Source of the DNA: Pseudomonadota bacterium
Lineage (GTDB): Bacteria > Myxococcota_A > UBA796 > UBA9615
Length of the DNA: 64,000 bases
Reading direction: 5' to 3'
Assembly (NCBI GenBank): GCA_024229515.1
Contig: JAAESI010000213.1
Location: forward strand, 19,863-83,862
The translations under genes and the position numbers were made by a program. Positions 27,508 to 41,253 of the stretch are shown here, piece after piece (the first letter of the stretch is position 1; the number at the start of each line of letters is the position of its first letter). Under the pieces are notes generated by a model. That model had not been told where the DNA came from, did not search any database, and saw only the letters and a program-made list of their open reading frames with translations.

Positions 27508-28347
27508 ATGTTCGATCGCTTCCAGCACTTCATCGCGATCGTCGAAGCGGGCACGTTCACGGAGGCGGCGCGCCGGGTGCACATCAGCCAGCCGGCGCTC
27601 AGCACGTCGATCAAGCGGCTGGAGGAGCAGCTCGGAGCCCGCCTCCTGCACCGAGGTCGGGGCCCCGCCACCCTGACGGTGGCCGGGGAAGCGCTGCTGC
27701 CTCGGGCCCGCGCCGCGCTGGCCGCGGTGGAGGACGGTCGACGCGCCGTCGAAGAGATCATTGGGCTTCACGCCGGCGAGGTCCGGATGGGCGCCGGCAC
27801 CACCGCCTGCACGTACCTGCTCCCTCCGCTGCTGGCGGAGTTCCGCCGCGAGCACCCCAAGGTCCACTACTTCCTGCAGGAGGCGCACAACCAGGTGCTG
27901 TGGGACGCGCTTCAGGCGGGCGAGCTGGATCTTGCCCTGCTGCCGGTCGAATCTCCCGCCCCCGAGGGCAGCTCCTGGCTCATCGAACCGTGCCTGCAGG
28001 ACGAGCTCATCATCGTCACGGCCCCCGGAAGCCCGAACATCCGCACCTGGGTCACCTTCCCGCGCGGCTCGACCACCCGCCAGCTGCTGGAGCGCCACTT
28101 CCCGGGCGAGGAGGTGGTCATGGAGCTGGGCTCGATCGCCGCCGTGAAGGGGAACGTCCGCGCCGGCATCGGCCGCTGCCTCGTCAGCCGCTCGGGGGTG
28201 GTCCGAGACCTGGCCCACGGGGTGCTCGAGGAGGTCCCCGATCCCCGGACCCCGATCCCCCGCGACCTCGTGCTCGTCTGCCGCGGCCTCGACCGGCTCC
28301 CGCCCGCCGCCGCGCGCTTGCGCGAGCTCCTACTGCAGGCCTCCTGA
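27508..28347 (+). CDS. LysR-type transcriptional regulator
   Basis: 279 residues from ATG 27508 (a GTG at 27502 is two codons earlier). The N-terminal winged helix-turn-helix is typical: FIAIVEAGTFTEAARRVHIS followed by QPALSTSIKRLEEQLGARLL. A linker helix and a periplasmic-binding-like effector domain follow (GEVRMGAGTTACTYLLPPLL for the start of the first subdomain, QAGELDLALLPVE in the middle). Such proteins bind DNA as tetramers and respond to a small molecule. It likely controls the divergent TauE permease and itself. A 65-codon gene begins at its stop (TGATG), so it is coupled to the regulator. Confidence 0.9.
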   Translation: MFDRFQHFIAIVEAGTFTEAARRVHISQPALSTSIKRLEEQLGARLLHRGRGPATLTVAGEALLPRARAALAAVEDGRRAVEEIIGLHAGEVRMGAGTTACTYLLPPLLAEFRREHPKVHYFLQEAHNQVLWDALQAGELDLALLPVESPAPEGSSWLIEPCLQDELIIVTAPGSPNIRTWVTFPRGSTTRQLLERHFPGEEVVMELGSIAAVKGNVRAGIGRCLVSRSGVVRDLAHGVLEEVPDPRTPIPRDLVLVCRGLDRLPPAAARLRELLLQAS

Positions 28348-28544
28348 TGCCGATCACCGAGACCGTGCGTTGCATCGCCGTGGCACGTGGAACGAGCGCC
28401 GAGGTCGAGTTGTGGGTCGATCTGAAGCCCGACGGAAAGCCCGCATTCTTCCTCGTGGCGACCGCCGAACGGCTGGGCCCGTTCCGCCACGAAGACGAAG
28501 CCGTCGACCTGGCCGAGCAACGGTTCGGCGCGATCTTCGACTGA
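28347..28544 (+). CDS. Small hypothetical protein coupled to LysR
   Basis: 65 residues; the ATG overlaps the LysR stop by one base (TGATG). The codon use shows the same third-position G/C bias as real genes here. The protein is soluble, with an alpha/beta look: two strands (RCIAVARG and VELWVDLKPDGKPAFFLVAT) and a terminal helix (EDEAVDLAEQRFGAIF). It contains no Cys and no DNA-binding motif. I do not recognise a family. A hairpin terminator at 28555-28574 ends the transcript right after it. The position suggests a co-factor or feedback protein of the LysR, but nothing in the sequence proves this. Confidence 0.6.
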   Translation: MPITETVRCIAVARGTSAEVELWVDLKPDGKPAFFLVATAERLGPFRHEDEAVDLAEQRFGAIFD

Positions 28545-28554
28545 TTCGTTTCCC

Positions 28555-28574
28555 AACCGGCCCGACGCCGGTTT
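28555..28574 (+). terminator. Hairpin terminator after the LysR-small gene pair
   Basis: AACCGGC (28555-28561) pairs perfectly with GCCGGTT (28567-28573) around the five-base loop CCGAC, followed by one T and GTACTC. It lies 11 bases after the stop of the 65-codon gene. The T run is poor, so the strength is uncertain. Confidence 0.4.
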
Positions 28575-28623
28575 GTACTCAGTGACAACCCACTGAAATC
28601 ACGAATGAATCGAGAGGTGATCC

Positions 28624-30239
28624 TTGCGATCTCCGCTGCACCCGTGCGCCTGACTCGCCGCCCTCCTGCTGGTCGGCTGCACCCCCGAGAACACGCTGCA
28701 AACCGTCGACGACGACAACGGCCCCACGCGCATCGAGCCCGATCTGGTGGTCGAAGTGGGGGGAGCCGAAGTCCGCACGTTCGATGCCGGCGAAGTCGCG
28801 GTCGGCGACACCGTCGACAGCCTGTTCACCCTCCGCAACGTCGGCGACGACACGCTCCAGATCGAGTCCCTGTCCATCGACGGCAGCTCGTCGTGGACGA
28901 TCGTGGAGCCGCCAACGCCGCTGCTGGCGTCCGGCACCGAGGACTCCTTCACGGTCCGCTACAGCCCCGGCTCCGATGAGCTCGTGGACGCCCGCCTGGT
29001 CATCCTGTCCAACGATCCCGACGAGCCCGAGGTGGCGGTCCGCCTGCTCGCGGACGGCATCGCCCCGGCCATCGCGGTGGAGCCGGCCAGCTACGACTTC
29101 GGGAACCCCGAGATCGGCTGCGTCGGCGACGTGGAGTTCGTCATCGCGAACGTCGGTCGCGCGCCCCTGACCCTGGCCGAGGTGTCGTTCGACGACTTCG
29201 TCGGGGGCGGGGAACTAGCGCTGGTCCTGGGCGTCGATGTCGACACGGTCCTGAACCCGGACGAGTCGGTCACGGTGATCGTCCGCCACGAGCCGACCGA
29301 CGTGGCGCCGGACTCAGCCGCCCTCCGCATCGTCAGCGACGACCCGGCCAACCCCGAGCTCGCCGCCAACGTCACCGGCACCGCCCACCCGCGCAGATGC
29401 AGGACGACCAGTTCCTCCAGGAGGGCGACAACGAGACGGACATCCTGTTCGTCGTCGACAACTCCTGCTCCATGGGGGACGACCAGGCCGACCTCGCCGC
29501 CAACTTCGGCTCGTTCCTGTCGATCATCGACGCCCTCGGAGTCGACTTCCACATCGGCGTCGTGACGATGGACGTCGGCGATGCCGGACAGCTCGAAGGG
29601 GCCGTCCGGGTGATCACCCCGTCGACCCCCGACCCCCAGGGCTCGTTCAGCGCCAACGCCAACGTCGGCGAAAACGGCTCCGGCATCGAGCAGGGCTTCC
29701 ACACCGGCTACCTCGCCCTGTCCTCCCCCAACACCGACCCCGGCGGCGCCAACGACGGCTTCCTGCGCGAGGCGGCGGGCCTGCGGGTCGTGTTCGTGTC
29801 GGACGAACCGGAGCAGAGCGGCTCGATCATGAGCTGGTCCCGCGAGGACTACGTGGGCTGGTTCCAGGCCCTCAAGCCCAACCTTGAGCACGTGGTCCTG
29901 TCGTCGATCATCGACCCATTCCAGAGCTGCGAGGACCCGTCGTACTACTACTCCTGGGCCGCGATGGAGACCGGCGGCGCCTGCTCGTACCTGGGCGGAG
30001 ACTGGATCGAGACCCTCAACGCCCTCGCGTGGCAGGCGCAGTCCGCCGCCGACACCTTCGAGCTGAGCTCGACCCCGGTCGAGAACTCCGTCGGCGTGCG
30101 CCTCAACGGCGTCGACGTGTACGTCGGCTGGATCTACCGCGACGACCTCAACGCCGGGGGGTTCGACACCGACCACGTGCTCGACAACGGCGACCTGATC
30201 AAGATCAACTACGCCGTCGCCGGCACCTGCACCGACTAG
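28624..30239 (+). pseudogene. Broken paralogue of the choice-of-anchor/vWA lipoprotein
   Basis: The translated parts match the lipoprotein at 24975-26672 along their length: choice-of-anchor D repeats (FDAGEVAVGDTVDSLFTLRN, YDFGNPEIGCVGDVEFVIAN), then ITGTAHP, LQEGDNETDILFVVDNSCSM and the rest to VAGTCTD. Two faults are visible. A start at TTG 28624, with GAGAGGTGA just upstream, leads into an in-frame TGA at 28651-28653 inside the signal peptide; the piece LAALLLVGC after it is a proper lipobox. A frame change lies at about 29389-29391 in a run of three C, where a fourth C would restore HPAQMQDDQFLQEG. The second half from 29392 keeps a perfect frame to 30239. Either this is a recent pseudogene or sequence errors are present; the body keeps coding-type third-position bias, which argues that decay, if real, is very recent. 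It shares a CTAG double stop with the rhomboid gene. Confidence 0.72.
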
Positions 30240-32038
30240 TCCGGCGGCAGCAGCGCCGCGCGGCGCAGGACGGGGAGCCGATCGGGCCACCGCTCGGTCA
30301 TCCGAGCGAGGATGACGCGGGCCTCCTCCTCCCGCTCCGCGGCCATCAGCACGTCGAAGCAGAGCGCCGCCGCCGGCAGCGAGTCCGGCTGCCGGGCCGC
30401 CAACTCCCGCACGCGGCCGGGCCCCTCGGGGCCGGTGCCCTCGTCCAGGTGATGGGCGATCCAGAGGCTCCAGTAGTCCACTTCGGGGGACGTCGCCCCT
30501 CCCGCGCCGAGGGCGCCGAGCAGGAAGCGCGCGCGCTCCGCCTCGCCATACCGGGCCAACTCCGCCGCCAGGCGAAGCCCCTCCGCCGGCGACGACGACA
30601 CCCTCGCGGGCACCGCATCCAGGGCCCGCGCCACCTCGCTGGGGTCCGCCAACGTGCCGCCGTGCAGCGCCTCCAGCGCCCGCACCACCGCGCGTGGCTC
30701 GACCGTCTCGACCGTCGCGAGGACCCGCCGCCGCAGCCCCTCGTAGTGCGTGTAGTGGTCCACCGGGTGGAGGAACTCCAGGGTCGTCACGTACAGCCCC
30801 CGCACGACCCCGACCCGCAGGGAGCGCAACGCCTGATCACCGGCAACCACGTCCGTCTCGAGCGAGAACCAACCGGCAGGCACGCCGAGCTCCTCGGCCG
30901 TCGGACCTTCGCGGGGGAGCACGACTCCGCTCTCCTCCAACTCCTCGACCCAGCGCCGTCGGACCTCCTCGTCCGAGGGGACCTCCAGCTCCTCGATCCA
31001 GGCGCGTGCCGTCAACTGCGCGCCGCCGGTGGCCGAACGCCAGCCCGGACCGCGCCCCTGACGTCCGAGGGGTTCCCACCCCGCCGGGGGCCGCAGCGAG
31101 TAGCCCGCCTCCACCGCCACCACCGGCGCGCGCCGGGGCACCCCGGTGGGGAGCCATCCGGCCGACGAAGCCAGCGGAAGCACCACCACCACGAAGCCGA
31201 GGATCGCGCCCGCGCCCCCCAGCCGAAGCAGGCGCATCGGGAGGTCGCGCTCCTTCTCGGCCAGCGACGACGGCAGCGACAGACCGACGATCCCACCGAC
31301 GACGAGGCCTCCCAGGTGGCAGAAGTTGTCCACGCTCGGCCACGTCAGACCGACCACGAGGAAGTAGGCGACGAAGGGGACGATCGGCCAGCCGTACCGC
31401 ACCCGCGCGCCCCGCGGGAGCCAGGCCCCGTACCGCCACCCCACCGCGATCGCGGCGCCGAAAACGCCGAACGTCATCCCCGAGGCGCCGACCGTGGCAG
31501 CGTCCGTGGCGAAGCTGGACGCCGCCATCGACCCGACCCCGCTGGCCGCCAGCAGGAACACCATCCCGGACGAGCCGAGCACGGCCTCGACGTTGCGCCC
31601 AACGTACAGCAGGAAGAGCAGGTTCGGCACGAGGTGGAGCCAGCCGGAGTGCAGCAGCGACGCCGACGCCAGCCGCCACCACTCGCCGAGCTCGACCTGG
31701 TGGGCCATCGACTTGGCCCCCTGCCGGACCAGGGCGGCGGCGTTGAGCACGGGCGAGGACTGGGTCTGCCACAGGAAGACGCCGGCGAGCAGCGCCGCGA
31801 GAATCAGCACCGCCGGTGGCGGGCGCTGGAGGTCGAACTGCCGCACGAATCGGGTGCGGGGATCGTCGACGACCGACCGGTACAGCTCGAGTTCGTCCGC
31901 GGGGAGGAACCGGTCGCCGGTCACCGGGCCGAAGCGGATCTGGTGCCCGCTGCCGATGTGCCCCGCTCGTACCCCTTCTTCGAACTCTTCGAAGTCCATC
32001 TGCGCGACGCTGCCGTCGGGCCGGCGGACTTCAAGCAT
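30236..32038 (-). CDS. Rhomboid family intramembrane serine protease with soluble C-terminal domains
   Basis: 600 residues. An N-terminal soluble part (~70 residues, GYF-like start MLEVRRPDGSVAQMDFEEFE) precedes a rhomboid domain at about 75-265. The active site is complete: oxyanion His and Asn in HSGWLHLVPNLLF, catalytic Ser S186 in VGASGMTFG, and His H241 in FCHLGGLVVG. Rhomboids cut within membrane helices. After a seventh helix (ILGFVVVVLPLASSAGW) there is a DUF1795/PsbP-like domain (YSLRPPAGWEPL) and an alpha-helical repeat region at the C-terminus. The start ATG 32038 overlaps the PrpD gene end by eight bases, and the stop shares CTAG with the pseudogene. Substrates are unknown; the Cys/helix/Arg tails in this window are an untested guess. 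Confidence 0.87.
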   Translation of the reverse strand: MLEVRRPDGSVAQMDFEEFEEGVRAGHIGSGHQIRFGPVTGDRFLPADELELYRSVVDDPRTRFVRQFDLQRPPPAVLILAALLAGVFLWQTQSSPVLNAAALVRQGAKSMAHQVELGEWWRLASASLLHSGWLHLVPNLLFLLYVGRNVEAVLGSSGMVFLLAASGVGSMAASSFATDAATVGASGMTFGVFGAAIAVGWRYGAWLPRGARVRYGWPIVPFVAYFLVVGLTWPSVDNFCHLGGLVVGGIVGLSLPSSLAEKERDLPMRLLRLGGAGAILGFVVVVLPLASSAGWLPTGVPRRAPVVAVEAGYSLRPPAGWEPLGRQGRGPGWRSATGGAQLTARAWIEELEVPSDEEVRRRWVEELEESGVVLPREGPTAEELGVPAGWFSLETDVVAGDQALRSLRVGVVRGLYVTTLEFLHPVDHYTHYEGLRRRVLATVETVEPRAVVRALEALHGGTLADPSEVARALDAVPARVSSSPAEGLRLAAELARYGEAERARFLLGALGAGGATSPEVDYWSLWIAHHLDEGTGPEGPGRVRELAARQPDSLPAAALCFDVLMAAEREEEARVILARMTERWPDRLPVLRRAALLPPD

Positions 32039-33821
32039 GCACGGCCCAGTCGGCCAGGAACTCGCCCGGGCCGCCGCTCAGGTCCGGCAGGTCCCCGTCC
32101 GCCGTCACGAGGCGGGTCGCGAGCTCCTCGAACGAGCTTCGGCGGGCCGGCGCGGCGATGCCTCCGCCGCGAACGAACTTGCTCCGCACGTCCCGTCGGA
32201 CCTCCGCGTCGGGCCGCAGCGGAGAGCCCGCGGCGCCGTCACGCTCGGCCTCGTAGACCCGACCGCCATGCACCAGGACCTTGACCCGGGCGGGGATGGG
32301 GAGGCCGACGCCGCGCAGGTCGTACGCGCCCAGGTCGAATCGTTGGTCCCGGGTCCCTAGGAGCCGATCGACGCGACGCGAGACCCACTTGCCCGCTCGG
32401 TCCGCGACCTTCTCGAGGCTTCGGCCGACGAGATCCCGGCCCGGCAGCGTGATCTCGCGCTCCAGCAACTCGTCCAGACCGCCGAAACGCTCCTGCGCCA
32501 ACGCCACCGGGAGCTCGCTCCACGCCAGCCCCGTGCCGAAGCCGGGCCACCCCACGGCCCCGACCCCGTCGTCGTCGCCGGCCTGCGGAGGACCGCGGCG
32601 GGAGCGGGACGCCGCGGCCAGCAGCGCCGACGGTCCCAGGCCGGAGAGGAGGCGGTCGATCCCCATCCCGGTCTTGAGCGCGTCCCACGCCGTCAGCGTC
32701 ATGCGCCAGTCGTGGTGCACGTGGATGCGGCGGCTGAGCGTGCCCGCCTTCCGCACGCCGTCGGCGACCCCTTCGAGGGTGAGATCCCGCGGCCCCAAGG
32801 AGCCCCGGGCGAACAGCAGCGCCAGCGAGCGGGCCACGGAGAAGTTCACGCCGATCGGCTGCAGCGGAGCGGCCGTGCCGTCGGCCGCGAGGCCGGGACC
32901 GCCGAGCAAGCGCTCCATGGCCGCCGTCAGCAGCCCGCCATCGACGTCGATCCGCAGCACATCGGCCGCGGCCAGCCCCTGGAACTCCGACAGCAGATCC
33001 GAGGCTGTCTCGACGGCGGATCCGAGGTACGCGCAGCCCGGGACCATCTTGAACGTCAGGGTCTGGGTCAGCCACGCCGAGCCGATCCCCGTCAGCCAGC
33101 CCGCCATCGGGCGCCCGTCCGCGAGCACCTGCAGCAGATCGCTGCCGTCCTCCAGCAGATCCAGCGGACCGTCGAGGCCCGCCTCGGCCAGTTCGGCCGC
33201 GCGCCAGCCCTCGGCCGAGGCCTCACCCGCGACGAGCACCCTCGCGCCCGTGTGGAAGGTCCGCCAGTCGACGTACGGAGCCCGCGACAGCGAGATCGCC
33301 AACGCATGCGCCAGCCGCTCCGGTGACAGCCGTCGGAGCAGCCCCCCGACCAACGCGGCGCCGAAGGCATGCAGGAAGGACCAGGCCTGCCCGTTCTGGC
33401 GGCCGGCGAGGCACATCCCCCCGAGCCGTCCCATCACCTCGTTCGCGACCAACTGCGCCCGCTGCACTTCGGCCCAGTCCCGCCCCAGTTCGGCCCCCCC
33501 GAGCCAGGCGGCCCAGTAAGCGGTGTGGCCGGTGTGACCGCAGAGGAGGTAATCGTCGAAGTCCATCGACACCGAGAGTCCGGCGGCAACGCGGAGGGCC
33601 GCGTCCAGACTCAACCCGGTGACTCCCGGTACGACCGAGTGGCTGCCCGGCGCCTTCCGCGCCACCGCCAGGATCGGCGCGACGTCCGGCGCGAGCGTGC
33701 CGGACGCAGACGCCCCCAGCATCGACAGCGACTGCAGGCGCAGGCGCTCGCGGACATCGTCCGGAGCGTCATCGAGGTGCAGGTCGAACGCCTGCTGAGC
33801 AAGATCGGAGAGTCGGGTCAC
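32031..33821 (-). CDS. MmgE/PrpD family protein
   Basis: 596 residues, GTG start at 33821. The MmgE/PrpD family includes 2-methylcitrate dehydratase and iminodisuccinate epimerase. The N-terminal helical domain (DVRERLRLQSLSMLGASASG) and the active-site loop regions fit: SMDFDDYLLCGHTGHTAYWA and the helix NEVMGRLGG, with ALAISLSRAPY as a core helix. Cis-aconitate decarboxylase type active-site residues D and H are visible in the early segment (FDDYLLCGHTGH). The length is longer than the usual 450-500, due to C-terminal segments after ~residue 400 rich in Arg and Gly. Its gene overlaps the rhomboid start by eight bases. Reaction and substrate are not determinable; no methylcitrate genes are nearby. 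Confidence 0.78.
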   Translation of the reverse strand: MTRLSDLAQQAFDLHLDDAPDDVRERLRLQSLSMLGASASGTLAPDVAPILAVARKAPGSHSVVPGVTGLSLDAALRVAAGLSVSMDFDDYLLCGHTGHTAYWAAWLGGAELGRDWAEVQRAQLVANEVMGRLGGMCLAGRQNGQAWSFLHAFGAALVGGLLRRLSPERLAHALAISLSRAPYVDWRTFHTGARVLVAGEASAEGWRAAELAEAGLDGPLDLLEDGSDLLQVLADGRPMAGWLTGIGSAWLTQTLTFKMVPGCAYLGSAVETASDLLSEFQGLAAADVLRIDVDGGLLTAAMERLLGGPGLAADGTAAPLQPIGVNFSVARSLALLFARGSLGPRDLTLEGVADGVRKAGTLSRRIHVHHDWRMTLTAWDALKTGMGIDRLLSGLGPSALLAAASRSRRGPPQAGDDDGVGAVGWPGFGTGLAWSELPVALAQERFGGLDELLEREITLPGRDLVGRSLEKVADRAGKWVSRRVDRLLGTRDQRFDLGAYDLRGVGLPIPARVKVLVHGGRVYEAERDGAAGSPLRPDAEVRRDVRSKFVRGGGIAAPARRSSFEELATRLVTADGDLPDLSGGPGEFLADWAVHA

Positions 33822-33851
33822 GAAGGGGGGAGCGTACCGTCCCCGCGCACG

Positions 33852-34136
33852 TCAGTCGTTGTCGACCTGCAGGGACAGCTCGACCGAGCTCGTGACGAAG
33901 TCGCCATCGCGGCGCTCGAGCGCCCACAATCCGGCGCCGACGGAGGTGAACACGACGCTGTGGTCGTGGACCTCGGCCATGATCATGCGGTCGTCGTCAT
34001 CCCGAAGGACCCAGTCGACATCCGCGTTGGGCTCGGCTCCGTCGATCGACAGGGCGAACCGGCCGCCCGCCGCCGGGGAGACATGCAGCCGACGCCCCGC
34101 CCCCAGGACGCCGACTTCGAACGAACAACCCCGCAG
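33852..34136 (-). pseudogene. 3' remnant of an unknown gene, 5' part lost
   Basis: The minus strand has an open frame of 94 codons from about 34136 to the TGA at 33852-33854. It has strong coding bias (nearly all third positions G or C) and gives a sensible beta-rich, soluble protein end: FEVGVLGAGRRLHVSPAAGG, then FALSIDGAEPNADVDWVLRD, VFTSVGAGLWALERRDGD and SSVELSLQVDND. It has no usable start codon at its left-hand limit; upstream of about 34130 the minus frame becomes the antisense of a kinase fragment. I think this is the C-terminal end of a lost gene. It does not match a family that I know. It fills what would otherwise be a 300-base gap. Confidence 0.45.
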
Positions 34137-34557
34137 CGCTGGCGCCGACCGAGACCGGGGCGCTCCGGGGCCGCGCCAGCTACGTGCCCCCCGAACGACT
34201 CGAAGAGGGAGACATCGGCCCCCCCGCGGGCCTGTGGTCTCTGGCGGTGCTGCTGTTCGAGCTCCTTACCGGACGCAAGCTGTTCGACGGCCGCACGATC
34301 CTGGATGTGCTCGACGCGATCTGCCTGGGCGAGCTCAAGGGGCCCCTGGAGAGGATCGACACCCTGGATGCCGAGCTGGGAGGCTGGGTACGCCAGATGC
34401 TGGTGCGAGACCCCGGCCACCGAACCGCAGACGCGGCCGCGTTGGCCGAAGCCCTGGAACGCATGGCGATGCGGCTGCAACCGTTCGACGAGACGCCCCG
34501 GCGAAGGCTCGCGGCGCTCGTCCTGGATGTGGCGGAGCCGCCCGACAGCGGCAGGAA

Positions 34558-34561
<4 letters not shown>
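34124..34561 (+). pseudogene. C-lobe remnant of a Ser/Thr kinase
   Basis: The plus frame from 34124 to the TAG at 34559-34561 encodes the second half of a Hanks-type kinase C-lobe: GALRGRASYVPPERLEEGD is the end of the activation segment (PPE for APE), then SLAVLLFELLTGRKLFDG, ILDVLDAICLGELKG and the RDPGHRTADAAALAEALE Arg region. No N-lobe, Lys, HRD or DFG is present upstream in frame; the frame loses coding character near 34124. A GTG at 34184 could start a 125-residue piece, but it would not fold as a kinase. The left edge coincides with the lost 5' end of a minus-strand gene remnant, so one deletion may have removed both. It shares CTAG with the polyprotein gene. Confidence 0.6.
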
Positions 34562-39128
<4,567 letters not shown>

Positions 39129-39132
<4 letters not shown>

Positions 39133-41216
39133 GGCGCCTCCAGATGCACGACCAACGGCGATCCAGCGGCGCGGGCTGCGTGCGGACCGTGGGGGTACAG
39201 ACATCGTCCCTCTGGCCAGTATGTGTGCGCGAGGTCGTCCGCGACCGGGGCGATCCGGATCACCCCCCGCAGTTCACCCCATTCGTTCTTGATCACCACC
39301 GGGTCTCCGTCCTCGAAGCCGAGGCGGCGCGCGAGGGGGCCAGAAACGTAGACAGCGTCTCGTTCGCCGCCGGTGCGTCGGGTCGTCAGGCGAATGCCCG
39401 GTCGCGGCGGACCGGGCGGATCCACCGGGGGGATCCGCGCCCGACCGTCGGTCGTGGCGAAGCCGTCGGCGTGCAGCGTTGCTCCCCCCCACAGCAGCTG
39501 AGCCCCCGGCGCATGGAGTCGTTCGATGCCGGCGTAGGCGGGCACGTCGACCGCGATCCGCTCGCGCACCGCGGCGGCATCCAGCGGCTTGAAGTCGCTG
39601 CCGCCGTCGGGGTCGATCAGGTGTTCGATCTGCAGCGCGATCTGCCAGTCGGGACGAGCCTCGCCGATGGCGTGACCGAGGATCTCGGGGCTGAACCGGA
39701 TGCGCCGATCGATCGCGGTGGTGGTTCCCCCTCCGCGCTGCTCGAACCGGGATTGGGCCGGCAGAATCAGCGTCGCTTCACCGGGTTGGAGCAGCATCGA
39801 CGGATCCAGGAAATGCCCCTGGTGGACCCGGACAGCCGTCTCTTCGAGGCACCGAGGCCGGTCCGGGGGAAGCCGATCCGCGAGTCCAGGGCCCACGACG
39901 TAGAGCAGGCCGAGCCCGCCCCGGCGGCCGGCGTCGACGATCTCGTCGGCCTTCCAGCCTCCGCGGCTGCCCAAATCGGGGCCGAGGCCGAGGTCCCGCG
40001 CACCGCGCACGCCGGGGCAACCATCCAACGGTAGGACGCCGCTGCCGGGGGTGCCGAGCCACCCTCGGCCCAGCGTGAGGGTGAGGATGTCGCCGACCGT
40101 CTTGGTGCCGTCCGGCCCCCGCCCCAGGGCGCTGCCCAGGAGCAGGACGCTTCGGCGGGCCCCCGCAAAGATCCGCGCGATGTGGCGGATCTCGTGGGCG
40201 CTGAGCCCGCTGCCAGCCCTGAGATCGCTCCAGCGCAGGGAGCGGAGGTGAGGCTTGATCCGGGCCCACCCGGCCACGCGCTCCTTGAGGTAGCCGTCCG
40301 CGAGCCCCCCGAACTCGGTCAGGGCCTTCAGGATCCCCCACGCGAGGTGGCGGTCGCCGCCGCCGGAGATGCGGGCGTGCTCGTCGACGAGGCGGGCGCC
40401 GAACAGGGTCGGTCCGAGCTCGCCGGGGAGCCACACGCCGTCAAACTCGTTCTCGCGGACGGGGCCGATGGCGACGACCCGGGCGCCCCGTTGGCGGGCG
40501 AGGGCGATCAGGCGGCTGAGGAAGGGGTGGCGGTGCAGCCCGGTGCCCCAGAGCACGACCAGATCGCTGCGGGGAATATCCTGGAGGGTGCAGGTGGCAG
40601 CCTCCAGGCCCGCGGTCCACTGCAAAACCGAACCAATGAGGCGACTACCTGCATCCTCCAATAGATCGATGTGGGGCGAATCCGCGGCGTCGGCCAACCT
40701 TTTCAGGCAGAAAAGCCCTTCGTTCGTGGTCTCGGATGGGTTCAGGAGCATCGCCCAGGGGCTGCGGCGCTCCCGCAGTCGGGTGGCGACGAGGTTCTGT
40801 GCGTCGTTCCACGAGATCGGCTCGAGGCGGGGCTCGCCGGTGCGACGAAGCAGCGGCACGGGGATGCGGCCGAGCTCCTCCAACTGGGCGGCGGTCTTGG
40901 CCTGGAGGGCGTCGATCCGGGGGAGCTTGGCGGGCACAAAGGCGGGCCGAGTCCAGCGATGGAGCTCGCCCAGGCGACGGTGGCAGACGTGCGTGCCCGC
41001 GATCGCGTCGTCCCGCCAGCCGTGGCTTCCCAACTCGCAGGTGGTGCAGACGCCGTAGCGGAGCACGTCCAGCCCGAACCGGAGGGAACCTCGGCTTCGC
41101 CACGCGGCGCTGGCGGCATCGGCGAGGGAGCGGTCCCGGGGACGGCCGGGGCCGAACGGGACGAGGGAGGCGAACGCCGGGCGCGAACCGATGCGGATCT
41201 CCGGCTCCAACGCCAT
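39129..41216 (-). CDS. Molybdopterin-dependent oxidoreductase (formate dehydrogenase/YdeP-like)
   Basis: 695 residues. Prokaryotic molybdopterin oxidoreductases bind bis-MGD. The folds are visible: an N-terminal cluster-type Cys segment (GVCTTCELGSHGWRD), the dinucleotide-binding lobe with SDLVVLWGTGLHRHP and ARVVAIGPVRENEFDGVWL, LLLGSALGRGPDG, a long central domain with LGTPGSGVLPLDGCPGVRGARD, and the C-terminal molydopterin-binding domain (YVSGPLARRLGFEDGDPVVIKNEWGELRG). Only two Cys in the N-terminal segment are close together, and a His lies nearby (HVCHRRL), so an iron-sulfur cluster is doubtful. Twin-arginine export signal is absent, so it is probably cytoplasmic. The divergent neighbour is fdhD, whose product activates formate dehydrogenases, and the cofactor genes follow at 45362-48200. 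Substrate is not certain. It overlaps the fused protein start by ATGA. Confidence 0.82.
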
Positions 41217-41253
41217 GGGTAGATCCTACGCCTCCTGTGCTAGAGACGCCGGC

